NCBI GenBank assembly: GCA_963791805.1
Contig: CAWBTU010000004.1
Coordinates: 434,001-498,000 of the forward strand
Length of the DNA: 64,000 bases
Reading direction: 5' to 3'
From: JACMJL01 sp963791805
GTDB lineage: Bacteria; Bacillota; Clostridia; Clostridiales; Clostridiaceae
The notes under the pieces were generated by a model. That model was given only the letters and a program-made list of their open reading frames with translations. It had not been told where the DNA came from and did not search any database. Below, piece by piece: positions 36,152-44,670 of this stretch. Numbering within the stretch: the first letter of the stretch is position 1; the number at the start of each line of letters is the position of its first letter. The translations under genes and the position numbers were made by a program.

Positions 36152-37552
36152 GTGAAAAAAATGTATTATAGTAAATATAGCAATCTTTTAGAGCAAGTTG
36201 AATATGTAGATGGTGTTCAGAATATAAAAGAAGCAAATTTATATAAAGATATTTTTCCATATTCTGAAATACCTAAAGTTCCTTTTAATTATCTTCAACT
36301 ACCAATGAATACACCTGATAATATTTGGATTACTGATACAACTTTCAGAGATGGTCAACAATCAATGGCTCCTTTTACCGAGGATCAAATTGTAAGATTA
36401 TATGATTATATTCATGAACTTGATAATAATTCAGGAATTATAAAGCAAACTGAGTTCTTTATTTATTCAAAAAAAGATAGAGATGCTCTTACTAAATGTA
36501 TGGAAAAAGGATATAAATTTCCCGAAATCACTTCTTGGATTAGAGCAACTAAAAATGATTTTAAGTTGGTTAAAGAAATGGGAATAAAAGAGACTGGAAT
36601 TCTTATGTCCTGCTCAGATTATCATATTTTTAAAAAGCTTGGGATGACAAGGCAAGAAGCCTTTGATAACTATATATCTATTGTAGAAGAAGCATTGCAA
36701 AATGGAATAATTCCAAGATGCCACCTAGAAGATATTACAAGGGCCGATTTTTTTGGTTTTGTAGTTCCGCTGGCTAATAAATTAATGGAACTCTCAAAAC
36801 AATCTGGAATACCTATTAAAATTAGAGCTTGCGATACTTTAGGACTAGGAGTATCATATCCTGGTACAGCTTTACCTAGAAGTGTACAAGGAATCATTCA
36901 TGGACTAACCTATTATGCAGGCGTTCCTTCTGAATGTTTAGAATGGCATGGTCATAATGATTTTTATTCCGTAGTTCCAAATTCAGTAACAGCTTGGTTG
37001 TATGGAGCTTCCTCAATAAATACTACTCTTTTTGGTATAGGTGAAAGAACAGGTAACTGTCCTCTTGAGGCTATGCTTATAGAGTATGCTCAAATGAGAG
37101 GTACTCTTAAGGATGTTCAATTACAAATCATTACTGAAATTGGTGATTATTTTGAAAAAGACTTAAAATATGAAATACCACCAAAAACTCCATTTTTAGG
37201 AAAAGAATTTAATGTTACCCGTGCTGGTGTACACGCTGATGGAATTCTAAAGGATGAGGAAATCTATAATATTTTTGATACTGACAAGATCTTAGGCAGA
37301 CCAATTGTTGTTGCAATAAACGAGTATTCAGGTCATGCAGGAATTGCTGCATGGATTAATACTTACTTTAGGCTTAAAGATAAAGATAAGGTTGATAAAA
37401 AAAATCCAACTGTTTCTAAGTTGAAAGATTTAATAGATTTAGAATATAAAAATGGTAGAACTACAGTTTTGACAAACGAAGAATTAGAAGCGGCTATTAA
37501 GGAATTTATGCCTGAGATTTTATCTTTGGCAGTATGTGGTGAAGCCTGTTAG
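36152..37552 (+). CDS. Re-citrate synthase (isopropylmalate/homocitrate synthase family)
   Basis: Condenses acetyl-CoA with oxaloacetate to citrate with Re-face stereochemistry; established for the C. kluyveri homologue, which belongs to the homocitrate/isopropylmalate synthase superfamily rather than to GltA. The 466-aa protein has the DRE-TIM barrel signature WITDTTFRDGQQS (about 70), with the metal ligands HGHND (about 268) later on, and ACDTLGLGVSYPG plus FGIGERTGNCPLEA, typical of the Re-citrate group. The start is a GTG at 36152 behind AAGGAGGG; a longer frame from TTG 36104 lacks such a site. The aconitase gene follows after 27 nt. NifV-like homocitrate synthase is the alternative, but no nif genes are near. 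Confidence 0.85.
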   Translation: MKKMYYSKYSNLLEQVEYVDGVQNIKEANLYKDIFPYSEIPKVPFNYLQLPMNTPDNIWITDTTFRDGQQSMAPFTEDQIVRLYDYIHELDNNSGIIKQTEFFIYSKKDRDALTKCMEKGYKFPEITSWIRATKNDFKLVKEMGIKETGILMSCSDYHIFKKLGMTRQEAFDNYISIVEEALQNGIIPRCHLEDITRADFFGFVVPLANKLMELSKQSGIPIKIRACDTLGLGVSYPGTALPRSVQGIIHGLTYYAGVPSECLEWHGHNDFYSVVPNSVTAWLYGASSINTTLFGIGERTGNCPLEAMLIEYAQMRGTLKDVQLQIITEIGDYFEKDLKYEIPPKTPFLGKEFNVTRAGVHADGILKDEEIYNIFDTDKILGRPIVVAINEYSGHAGIAAWINTYFRLKDKDKVDKKNPTVSKLKDLIDLEYKNGRTTVLTNEELEAAIKEFMPEILSLAVCGEAC

Positions 37553-37579
37553 CTAATAATTATTTTAAGGAGGACAAGA

Positions 37580-39508
37580 ATGGGACTTACTTTAGCGCAA
37601 AAAATAATAAAAAATCATCTTGTGTCAGGAGAAATGAAATTAGGCAGTGATATTGCACTAAGAATAGATCAGACTCTTACTCAAGATTCTACTGGAACTA
37701 TGGCATACTTACAATTCGAGGCATTAGGTATTGATAAGGTAAAAACTAAAAAATCAGTAGCATATATAGATCACAACATTCTTCAAACTGGTAGCGAAAA
37801 TGCTGATGATCATCTTTATATACAAACAGTTACAAAAAAACATGGTATCTACTTCTCTAAACCTGGTAACGGAATCTGTCATCAAGTTCATTTAGAAAGG
37901 TTTGGAGTACCAGGCGAGACTCTACTTGGTTCTGATAGCCACACACCAACTGGTGGTGGTATCGGAATGCTAGCAATTGGTGCTGGTGGTCTTGACGTAG
38001 CAGTTGCAATGGGTGGTGGAGAATACTATATAAATATGCCTAAAATTGTAAAAGTCGAATTAGTAGGTCAGCTCAAACCTTGGGTTACCGCTAAAGACAT
38101 AATACTATATGTATTAAAGCTATGTACTGTAAAAGGTGGCGTAGGCAAAATTTTTGAATACTGTGGTGAAGGAGTTAATTCTCTTTCTGTTCCTGAAAGA
38201 GCTACTATTACAAATATGGGAGCTGAATTAGGCGCCACCACATCTATATTCCCAAGTGATGCAGTTACCCTTGAGTTTTTAAAAGCACAAGGACGTGAAA
38301 AAGATTTTACAGAGTTACAAGCTGATAAAGATGCTATCTACGAGGAAGAAATCACTATAGATTTATCTATACTTGAGCCAATGCTCGCTTGTCCTCATAG
38401 TCCAGATAAAGTTGTTAGTGTTACAGAAGTAAAAGGATTAAAGGTAAATCAAGTGGCAATTGGAAGTTGCACTAATTCTTCTTATGCAGATATGATGAAA
38501 GTTTCAAAGATATTAAAAGGGAAAACTGTTGCAGAAAACGTTTCATTAGTAATTGCTCCTGGTTCTAAACAAGTTTTGAATATGATAGCTGAAAATGGTG
38601 CTTTAGCAGATATGGTAGCAGCAGGTGCTCGTATTCTAGAGTCTGCCTGTGGTCCTTGCATAGGTATGGGACAATCACCTTCCACTGATGCAGTTTCATT
38701 AAGAACTTTTAACAGAAACTTTGAAGGCCGTTCAGGAACAGCTTCAGCAAAAGTTTATTTAGTATCTCCAGAATTAGCGGCTACTTCCGCTATAACAGGT
38801 TTTATCGAAGATCCAAGAAATTTCGATATTAATATTAAGGTTGAGATGCCAAAAAAATTCTTGATAAATGATAATCTTGTAGTGGCTCCTGCAGTTGATT
38901 CCTCTCAGATTGAGGTTATTAGAGGAAGTAATATCAAGCCATTTCCAAGAGGCATTGCTTTGGGAGAATCTATATCAGGAAAAGCTTTAACCAAGGTTGG
39001 TGATAACATTACAACAGATCACATCATGCCATCAAACGCTAAACTTTTGCCTTTTAGATCAAATATACCTTTCCTTGCTGATTATTGTTTAACTCCTTCT
39101 GATAAGGACTTTCCTCAAAAATCAAAGTCAAATAATGGTGGTTTCATAATTGGCGGATCAAATTACGGACAAGGTTCAAGTCGTGAACATGCTGCTCTAG
39201 TTCCTCTTTATTTAGGAATTAAAGGAGTAATTGCGAAATCCTTTGCAAGAATTCATAAGGCTAATTTAATAAATAACGGAATACTACCAATGGTTTTTGT
39301 AAATGAAAAGGATTATGATGATATTGATATGCTAGATGATTTATTTATTAATGACCCAGTTACTCAAGTACTGGCTGATAAAGCTACTGTAATTAATAAA
39401 ACAAAGAATAAAGAATATGAAATGAAACTTGAATTAACTGAAAGAGAAAAACAAATGATAATTCATGGTGGACTTATTAATATGACAAAAGCTAAATCAG
39501 AAAAATAG
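37580..39508 (+). CDS. acn: Aconitate hydratase
   Basis: Interconverts citrate and isocitrate through cis-aconitate, using a [4Fe-4S] cluster. The 642-aa protein has the compact clostridial aconitase plan. Cluster cysteines are in IGSCTNSSYADM and ESACGPCIGMGQSP, with SDSHTPTGGGIGML near residue 115; the swivelling C-terminal domain has DNITTDHIMPS, GGSNYGQGSSREHAAL and LGIKGVIAKSFARIH. ATG at 37580 with AGGAGGA. It forms an operon with Re-citrate synthase; an isocitrate dehydrogenase is not adjacent and must be encoded elsewhere for glutamate synthesis. Terminator follows. Confidence 0.95.
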   Translation: MGLTLAQKIIKNHLVSGEMKLGSDIALRIDQTLTQDSTGTMAYLQFEALGIDKVKTKKSVAYIDHNILQTGSENADDHLYIQTVTKKHGIYFSKPGNGICHQVHLERFGVPGETLLGSDSHTPTGGGIGMLAIGAGGLDVAVAMGGGEYYINMPKIVKVELVGQLKPWVTAKDIILYVLKLCTVKGGVGKIFEYCGEGVNSLSVPERATITNMGAELGATTSIFPSDAVTLEFLKAQGREKDFTELQADKDAIYEEEITIDLSILEPMLACPHSPDKVVSVTEVKGLKVNQVAIGSCTNSSYADMMKVSKILKGKTVAENVSLVIAPGSKQVLNMIAENGALADMVAAGARILESACGPCIGMGQSPSTDAVSLRTFNRNFEGRSGTASAKVYLVSPELAATSAITGFIEDPRNFDINIKVEMPKKFLINDNLVVAPAVDSSQIEVIRGSNIKPFPRGIALGESISGKALTKVGDNITTDHIMPSNAKLLPFRSNIPFLADYCLTPSDKDFPQKSKSNNGGFIIGGSNYGQGSSREHAALVPLYLGIKGVIAKSFARIHKANLINNGILPMVFVNEKDYDDIDMLDDLFINDPVTQVLADKATVINKTKNKEYEMKLELTEREKQMIIHGGLINMTKAKSEK

Positions 39509-39524
39509 TATTGATTATTAAAAT

Positions 39525-39567
39525 AAAGTGCATTGAAACAATTCCACTATTGTTTCAATGCACTTTT
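39525..39567. terminator. Terminator after aconitase, usable on both strands
   Basis: AAAGTGCATTGAAACAAT and ATTGTTTCAATGCACTTT form an 18-bp perfect stem with a 6-nt loop, ending in TTTT. It also closes the convergent transporter gene. Confidence 0.85.
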
Positions 39568-40461
39568 CTATTTCTTAAAGTCAAATTTAATCTCAGAAAG
39601 AATAATGGCGCTAAATATAACTATACAGCCTATGATCATGCTTGTAGTAAAAACTTCTTTCAAAATCAAAACTGATAGTATTGATCCAAATACTGATTCC
39701 ATACATAAAATAATAGCCGCATGGGTTGGAACAGTATATTTTTGAGCTGTGTTTTGAATTAAGAATGCAAGCATTGTGCTGAAAATAACTAAATACCCAA
39801 TGGAATAAATATTTCCACTATTAATATCTGACAATGGCATACTAGGTTCAAAGAAAAATGCACAAATCAATGACAAAACTGCAGCTACTAACATCTGAAT
39901 TATAGCCAGTAATACTGTATCCATTCCTTTTGAAAAGTGACCAATAGCTACAATATGAATTGCAAAGAACACTGCACAAATTATTGTCATAAAATCCCCA
40001 AAATTTATACTTACGGCTCCATTTTGAAGTGTTAATAATCCAATTCCTAAGAAAGAAAGAATTGCAGCCAAAACAGCTTGTACACCTGGAAATTTCTTCT
40101 TTATTGCCCAATAAAAAAAGGGTACCATCACAACGTTTAAGCCTGTTAAAAAAGCATTCTTCCCTGCTGTAGTATATTTTAATCCAATAGTCTGAGTAAC
40201 AAAACCACCAAATAATAATAGGCCAACTATACTTCCTGAATATATATCTTTAATTGTTATCTTCTTCATCCTCTTATAAAAAATAATGCTTAAAAATACT
40301 CCTGCAAGCAAAAATCTTATAGCCGTTAAATGCAGTGGTTCAATTGTATCAAGCGCATCCTTAACTCCTATAAATCCTCCGCCCCACAAAACTGCAGTTA
40401 ATAGCAAAAACATATCTGCTACTAAACCCTTATTTTTACCTATCATCTCTAAATTCCCCAT
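39568..40461 (-). CDS. EamA-family (DMT superfamily) transporter
   Basis: A 297-aa inner-membrane protein with ten hydrophobic segments in two EamA repeats. The first begins FLLLTAVLWGGGFIGVKDAL and LTAIRFLLAGVFLSIIFY, with KYTTAGKNAFLTGLNVVMVP; the second has FGDFMTIICAVFFAIHIVAIG and TVPTHAAIILCMESVFGSIL. RhaT/YdcZ-like exporters of this group carry amino acids or other metabolites outward; the substrate is not predictable. ATG at 40461. Convergent with the citrate-aconitase operon and monocistronic. Confidence 0.85.
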   Translation of the reverse strand: MGNLEMIGKNKGLVADMFLLLTAVLWGGGFIGVKDALDTIEPLHLTAIRFLLAGVFLSIIFYKRMKKITIKDIYSGSIVGLLLFGGFVTQTIGLKYTTAGKNAFLTGLNVVMVPFFYWAIKKKFPGVQAVLAAILSFLGIGLLTLQNGAVSINFGDFMTIICAVFFAIHIVAIGHFSKGMDTVLLAIIQMLVAAVLSLICAFFFEPSMPLSDINSGNIYSIGYLVIFSTMLAFLIQNTAQKYTVPTHAAIILCMESVFGSILSVLILKEVFTTSMIIGCIVIFSAIILSEIKFDFKK

Positions 40462-40624
40462 TTCATGCCATGAATAAAATCTGTAAAATTACAATATACT
40501 TTTTAGCTTATCATATTATTTGTAAAAATTATAGTAAAAATATATATTTATAGAATCATGGTATGCTTAGTTTTCTTTTGCAAATAATAATAAGGAAATT
40601 TATTTTATAAGGAGGTCTAGTTTA

Positions 40625-40852
40625 ATGAATACTGAAGCTAGAGATAACATTCATAAGTGTAAAGAAGCCCTGGGAACAGCCCATCAAGCATTATCTGAGG
40701 CTGCTAATACAGCCGAAAATGCTACTATCAAAAATCAGATTTTAACACAAGCCAATTCCATCTCTAACTGTTTAGATGAATGTGAAAGGATTTCTTCTGG
40801 TTTAAGTCAATATCTGCATGAGAAAAAGTATGAAGGAATTCACCATCAATAA
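40625..40852 (+). CDS. Small helical hypothetical protein
   Basis: Not recognised. A 75-aa protein, probably a two-helix hairpin rich in Ala, Asn and Glu (EALGTAHQALSEAANTAENA), with two Cys in the second helix (NCLDECERI). ATG at 40625 with AAGGAGGTC and a strong terminator after the stop show that it is a real, separately expressed gene. Size and composition recall small clostridial spore-associated proteins, but nothing proves that. Confidence 0.6.
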   Translation: MNTEARDNIHKCKEALGTAHQALSEAANTAENATIKNQILTQANSISNCLDECERISSGLSQYLHEKKYEGIHHQ

Positions 40853-40860
40853 AATTTATT

Positions 40861-40916
40861 GGAAGAAAAAAATTAATATTCTCAATTATGAGAACTTTAA
40901 TTTTTCTTCCTCTTTT
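40861..40916 (+). terminator. Terminator after the 75-aa gene
   Basis: GGAAGAAAAA and TTTTTCTTCC close a stem extended inward by ATTAA/TTAAT, followed by TCTTTT. Confidence 0.75.
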
Positions 40917-41030
40917 ATATATGGACAAGGTATTTATACTTAAACCTTATTACAGTAAGTATTAGTAAATACACAATAATCATGCACAAATGAATTTACT
41001 TTTTTCACAAAAAGTCATAATATTATAAGC

Positions 41031-41213
41031 ATGGAGGTGTTTGATCGCTATATGGAAAATATTAATTGTAAAAAATGCAAACATTTTTATATCACATGGG
41101 ATAAGGGTTTCCCATACGGTTGTAGAATACTAAAATTTAAATCAAGGCAGCTTCCTTCCATGGATGTTTTTCAATCTTCAGGAGAAAAATGTCTTTATTT
41201 TCAAAATAAATAG
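41031..41213 (+). CDS. Small four-Cys protein, putative zinc-binding
   Basis: A 60-aa or 53-aa protein: GGAGG at 41033 overlaps the first ATG (41031), and the ATG at 41052 is 13 nt behind it, so the start is uncertain. CKKCKHFYITWDKGFPYGC, then FKSRQLPS and SSGEKCLYF, form a small conserved domain with four Cys, also seen in other anaerobes and sometimes labelled as part of uracil-DNA glycosylase; I see no glycosylase motif. It is 18 nt upstream of the sigma-54 activator gene and probably co-transcribed with it. Confidence 0.6.
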   Translation: MEVFDRYMENINCKKCKHFYITWDKGFPYGCRILKFKSRQLPSMDVFQSSGEKCLYFQNK

Positions 41214-41231
41214 ATTTAAGGTAGGTGGCTC

Positions 41232-42593
41232 ATGAGATATTCTGTTCTAATCGTTGACAAAGATGAAAATACTCATAAATATTTACGTAGCAATTTTTTT
41301 CAGGATAGCTTTATCATACATTCAGTTTATTCTGGAGAAGAAGCTTTACTTATGATAGCAAGTCATCAAATTGATATAGTTATTTCAGAAATAGAGCTTT
41401 CTGGAATTAATGGATTTGATTTATTAAATAGAGTAAAGAAGTTATCCCCCACTATAGAATTTATATTTCTAACGGATAAAATTTCTGTTGATAACGCAGT
41501 AAACGCATTAAGAGGAGGAGCTTCAGATTATTTGAATAAAACAACTGAATTTGAGCTTGCACCATTAGCTGTTCGAAAGATACTTAATAACTATGAATCA
41601 AAAATCAAGAACAAAATTCTCCAGAGCGAACCAAATGGTGCTATGGAAAATTATTTAATAAGTAATAGTCCTTCTATGCTGAAAATAATGGAATTAGTAA
41701 ATCAAGTTGCAAATTCTAAAGCAAATATAATTTTAAACGGCGAAACAGGAACTGGTAAAAGCGTTATGGCTGAAATTCTTCATAAATCTAGTTCTAGAAA
41801 CAAAAAACCTTTTATTAAAGTTAACTGTGCAGCTATACCTGAACAACTACTAGAAAGCGAACTATTTGGTTATGAAAAGGGGGCTTTCACCGGTGCAGTT
41901 GCCACAAAACCTGGTAGATTTGAACTAGCAAATGGTGGCACGCTTTTTTTAGATGAAATTGGTGATATTTCCCCTTTTATGCAAGTTAAACTATTAAGAG
42001 TACTTCAAGAAAAAGAATTCGAGCATTTGGGTGGAATAAAAACAATGAAAGTAGATGTTAGGGTCATTACTGCAACAAATAAAAACCTCGTTTCAATGGT
42101 AAAGGAAGGAACTTTTCGTGAAGATTTATATTACAGGTTAAATGTAGTTCCAATAAACCTACCATCTTTAAGAGAGAGAAAAGAAGACATTAGTTCCTTA
42201 GTGTCTCATTTCCTAATACATACCTCCAGAGAGTCCAACGAGGAGGTTAAAACAATATCTAAAGAGGCTCTTGATAAATTAGTGAATTATAATTGGCCAG
42301 GGAATATAAGAGAACTAGAGAATATAATTGAAAGATGTGTTGTAGTGACTCCTGGCAATTTAATCACATTAGAAAATTTGCCTCAAAATATCTTGAACTA
42401 TAAAATAAATTCACCAGAAAACATACATCCCTCAACCCTTGCAAGTTCAAAAGAAACAATTGAAAAAGAAGAGATAATTAGAGCTTTAGAGGATTGTGAC
42501 AGTAATATTACTAAAGCTGCTCAGGTTCTAGGAATAAGTAGAAGAACTCTCCACAGAAAATTAAACAAGTACGACTTAACAGGTATAGAATAG
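41232..42593 (+). CDS. NtrC-family sigma-54 activator with Glu at the phospho-acceptor position
   Basis: A 453-aa enhancer-binding protein: receiver (1-120), AAA+ (about 145-375), Fis-type HTH at the C-terminus (ITKAAQVLGISRRTLHRKLN). In the AAA+ part, Walker A is GETGTGKSV, the sigma-54-contact loop is GAFTGA (in YEKGAFTGAVATKPGRF), Walker B is TLFLDEIGD. In the receiver the usual DxxxSD site reads DIVISEIELSG, so Glu53 stands where NtrC has Asp54, and the acidic pair near the start reads VDKDE. Glu can mimic phosphate, so the protein may be always on or controlled by a protein partner rather than a kinase. It directly precedes amtB-glnK, which carry a sigma-54 promoter, so it very likely activates them. 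Confidence 0.9.
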   Translation: MRYSVLIVDKDENTHKYLRSNFFQDSFIIHSVYSGEEALLMIASHQIDIVISEIELSGINGFDLLNRVKKLSPTIEFIFLTDKISVDNAVNALRGGASDYLNKTTEFELAPLAVRKILNNYESKIKNKILQSEPNGAMENYLISNSPSMLKIMELVNQVANSKANIILNGETGTGKSVMAEILHKSSSRNKKPFIKVNCAAIPEQLLESELFGYEKGAFTGAVATKPGRFELANGGTLFLDEIGDISPFMQVKLLRVLQEKEFEHLGGIKTMKVDVRVITATNKNLVSMVKEGTFREDLYYRLNVVPINLPSLRERKEDISSLVSHFLIHTSRESNEEVKTISKEALDKLVNYNWPGNIRELENIIERCVVVTPGNLITLENLPQNILNYKINSPENIHPSTLASSKETIEKEEIIRALEDCDSNITKAAQVLGISRRTLHRKLNKYDLTGIE

Positions 42594-42633
42594 ATGTTTC
42601 TACTTTACATATATTTAATTGCTCTCTAGTCAT

Positions 42634-42677
42634 AAGCGACACTAATGTCTCAAAGAGACATTGGTGTCGCTTATTTT
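42634..42677 (+). terminator. Terminator after the sigma-54 activator gene
   Basis: AAGCGACACTAATGTCTC and GAGACATTGGTGTCGCTT, a long near-perfect stem with a 3-nt loop, then TATTTTAT. Confidence 0.8.
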
Positions 42678-42877
42678 ATACAATCCTCTATATTATATGA
42701 CTATTTTAAATCACCAAGACAGCTTTTTATTTAGGATTGTTTCTCTCACAACTATAAACTCTCCCATCCACTTATATCTTCTTTCACTGTTAACTAGCCA
42801 TTTCTGGACTACTATATTAAATCCTCTTTAACTTTATACTATTTATTTTTATGCATTCATAAATTCATTCTTACTTT

Positions 42878-42892
42878 TGGCATGATTATTGC
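42878..42892 (+). promoter_or_regulatory. Sigma-54 (RpoN) promoter of amtB-glnK
   Basis: TGGCATGATTATTGC matches TGGCAC-N5-TTGC at all but one position, with the -24 GG and -12 GC at the required distance. It lies 50 nt before the amtB start, and a sigma-54 activator gene is directly upstream. Confidence 0.8.
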
Positions 42893-42941
42893 TAGATATA
42901 TAAATGTAATCTTTATTTATTAAATTTTTAGGAGGATTTTT

Positions 42942-44168
42942 ATGAACGCAATAAATCTTACAGACACAACCTTTATAATTTTTGCAACAACACTCGTAAT
43001 GTTAATGACACCAGGCTTAGCTCTATTTTATAGTGGAATGGTTAGAAAGAAAAATGTACTTAGCACAACAGTTCATTGCTATACAGCAATGGTGCTTGTA
43101 TCAATACAATGGGTACTAATAGGTTATACCTTATGTTTTGGAAAAGACTTTGCTGGATTTATCGGCAACTTTCACTTTTTAGGATTGCATGGTGTAGGAT
43201 TCCTTCCTAACGCTGATTATGCACCTACAATTCCACAATCAGTATTTATGTTATTTCAACTTATGTTTGCAATGATTACTCCTGCTTTAATTTCAGGAGC
43301 AATTGCTGAAAGAATGAAATATCTTGCATTTGTAGTATTTATTTTGCTTTGGACAATACTAGTTTATGATCCAATTGCTCACTGGGTATGGGGTGCAGGC
43401 GGATGGCTTAGAACTTTAGGAGCTCTAGATTTTGCAGGCGGAAACGTTGTTCATATAAGTTCTGGTATATCAGCCCTTGTTGCAGCTATAGTACTAGGAA
43501 AAAGAAAGATGTCAAAATCAATTACACCTCATAATCTTCCTATGACCTTACTAGGAACTGGAATCCTATGGTTTGGATGGTATGGTTTCAATGCAGGAAG
43601 TGCATTAGCAGTAAATAATATAGCATTAAATGCATTTATTACAACTAATACCTCCGCAGCAGCAGCAGCTATATCTTGGAGCGTATGTGAATTAATTATT
43701 AGAAAAAAAGTTACTTCACTAGGAATAGCAAGTGGTATAGTAGTTGGTCTTGTAGTAATAACACCAGCTGCAGGTTTTGTAAGCCCAATGTCTTCTATAT
43801 TAATAGGCGCAATTGGCGGTATGATATGTTTCTTCTTTATAACTGTAGTTAAACAAAAATTCGGTTATGATGATGCTTTAGATGCTTTTGGATGTCACGG
43901 GATTGGAGGAATTTGGGGTGGCATAGCAACTGGTATTTTTGCTTCTAAGTCAATAAATTCTGCTGGAGCTAATGGACTAATTCATGGCAATATTAAATTA
44001 CTAGGGTATCAACTAATCGCAATTTTAGCTACTGTTGCATACTCAGCGATAATGACTTTCATAATTTTAAAGGTAATAGGGAAATTTATGACTTTAAGAG
44101 TAACCGACGAAGAGGAAATGGAAGGCTTAGATATTTCACAACACGGTGAAGAAGCTTATGGTTTCTAA
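42942..44168 (+). CDS. amtB: Ammonium transporter
   Basis: Channel-type uptake of ammonium across the cell membrane under nitrogen limitation. The 408-aa protein has eleven membrane segments and no signal peptide. Signatures: TPGLALFYSGMVRKKNVLST near residue 23 (the Amt signature), MFAMITPALISGAIAERMKY, DPIAHWVWGAGGWL, the two pore histidines (one in DFAGGNVVHISSG, one in DAFGCHGIGGIWGG). ATG at 42942 behind TAGGAGG. The glnK gene follows after 33 nt, the usual pair in which GlnK plugs the channel when nitrogen is sufficient. Expression probably depends on sigma-54 and the neighbouring activator. Confidence 0.95.
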   Translation: MNAINLTDTTFIIFATTLVMLMTPGLALFYSGMVRKKNVLSTTVHCYTAMVLVSIQWVLIGYTLCFGKDFAGFIGNFHFLGLHGVGFLPNADYAPTIPQSVFMLFQLMFAMITPALISGAIAERMKYLAFVVFILLWTILVYDPIAHWVWGAGGWLRTLGALDFAGGNVVHISSGISALVAAIVLGKRKMSKSITPHNLPMTLLGTGILWFGWYGFNAGSALAVNNIALNAFITTNTSAAAAAISWSVCELIIRKKVTSLGIASGIVVGLVVITPAAGFVSPMSSILIGAIGGMICFFFITVVKQKFGYDDALDAFGCHGIGGIWGGIATGIFASKSINSAGANGLIHGNIKLLGYQLIAILATVAYSAIMTFIILKVIGKFMTLRVTDEEEMEGLDISQHGEEAYGF

Positions 44169-44201
44169 GTAAAATAATAAAATAATTTGGGGGCTAGATA
44201 T

Positions 44202-44564
44202 ATGGAAAAAAAATTATCAAAGGTAGAGATTATCACCTCTCCAAGCAAGTTAGATGAATTGAAAGACGCCTTGAACGAAATTGGTATTAGTGGTATGACA
44301 GTAACTAATGTTTTAGGATGTGGAATTCAAAAGGGTCACAAAGAATATTACCGTGGGGTGGCAGTAGATATTAATCTTCTACCTAAAATAAAAGTAGAAA
44401 TGGTAGTTTGTGATGTTCCTGTAGAATTGATTGTGGAAACAGCTCAAAAGTTACTGCAAACAGGAAAAATGGGTGATGGGAAAATATTTGTTTATGATGT
44501 AAAAAATGCTATTAGAATTAGTAATGGTGAAGAAGGTCGAGACGCCCTTCATTACGATAGTTAA
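44202..44564 (+). CDS. glnK: PII signal-transduction protein
   Basis: A trimeric sensor of 2-oxoglutarate and ATP/ADP that blocks AmtB and controls other nitrogen targets. 120 aa when started at ATG 44202, 10 nt after GGGGG; a TTG five codons upstream is in frame but less likely. The T-loop reads GCGIQKGHKEYYRGVAVDIN with the Tyr used for modification in other PII proteins at about residue 50, and the B-loop area reads TGKMGDGKIFVYDV. Its place behind amtB fixes the GlnK assignment. Whether the Tyr is modified in this organism is not known. Confidence 0.92.
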   Translation: MEKKLSKVEIITSPSKLDELKDALNEIGISGMTVTNVLGCGIQKGHKEYYRGVAVDINLLPKIKVEMVVCDVPVELIVETAQKLLQTGKMGDGKIFVYDVKNAIRISNGEEGRDALHYDS

Positions 44565-44574
44565 TTATCAGGTT

Positions 44575-44612
44575 AGGATATACAGTGGCTTATTTAATCC
44601 CCTGTATCCTTC
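44575..44612 (+). terminator. First hairpin after glnK
   Basis: AGGATATACAG and CTGTATCCT pair with a one-base bulge over a 16-nt loop. The T run is weak, so it may be a 3' stabilising hairpin ahead of the stronger one at 44633. Confidence 0.5.
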
Positions 44613-44632
44613 TATAAATGGAGTATAAAAAT

Positions 44633-44670
44633 AGGTACATACCTTTTGAGAGGTATGTACCTTATTTTTT
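44633..44670. terminator. Terminator between glnK and htpG
   Basis: AGGTACATACCT and AGGTATGTACCT form a 12-bp perfect stem, followed by TTATTTTTT. It lies right at the 3' end of the convergent htpG gene and may serve both. Confidence 0.8.

Larger units (their letters stand above)
42594..42941 (+). other. Spacer between activator gene and amtB
   Basis: This 348-nt spacer holds the activator's terminator (42634-42677) and the sigma-54 promoter (42878-42892). About 200 nt between them could carry enhancer sites for the activator, but I see no clear repeated palindrome. Confidence 0.4.

Noticed and set aside
36104..37552. Calling the gene homocitrate synthase (nifV) or leuA
   Set aside because: The companion gene is a full aconitase, no nif or leu genes are near, and the sequence details fit the Re-citrate synthase group. 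Not strictly excluded.
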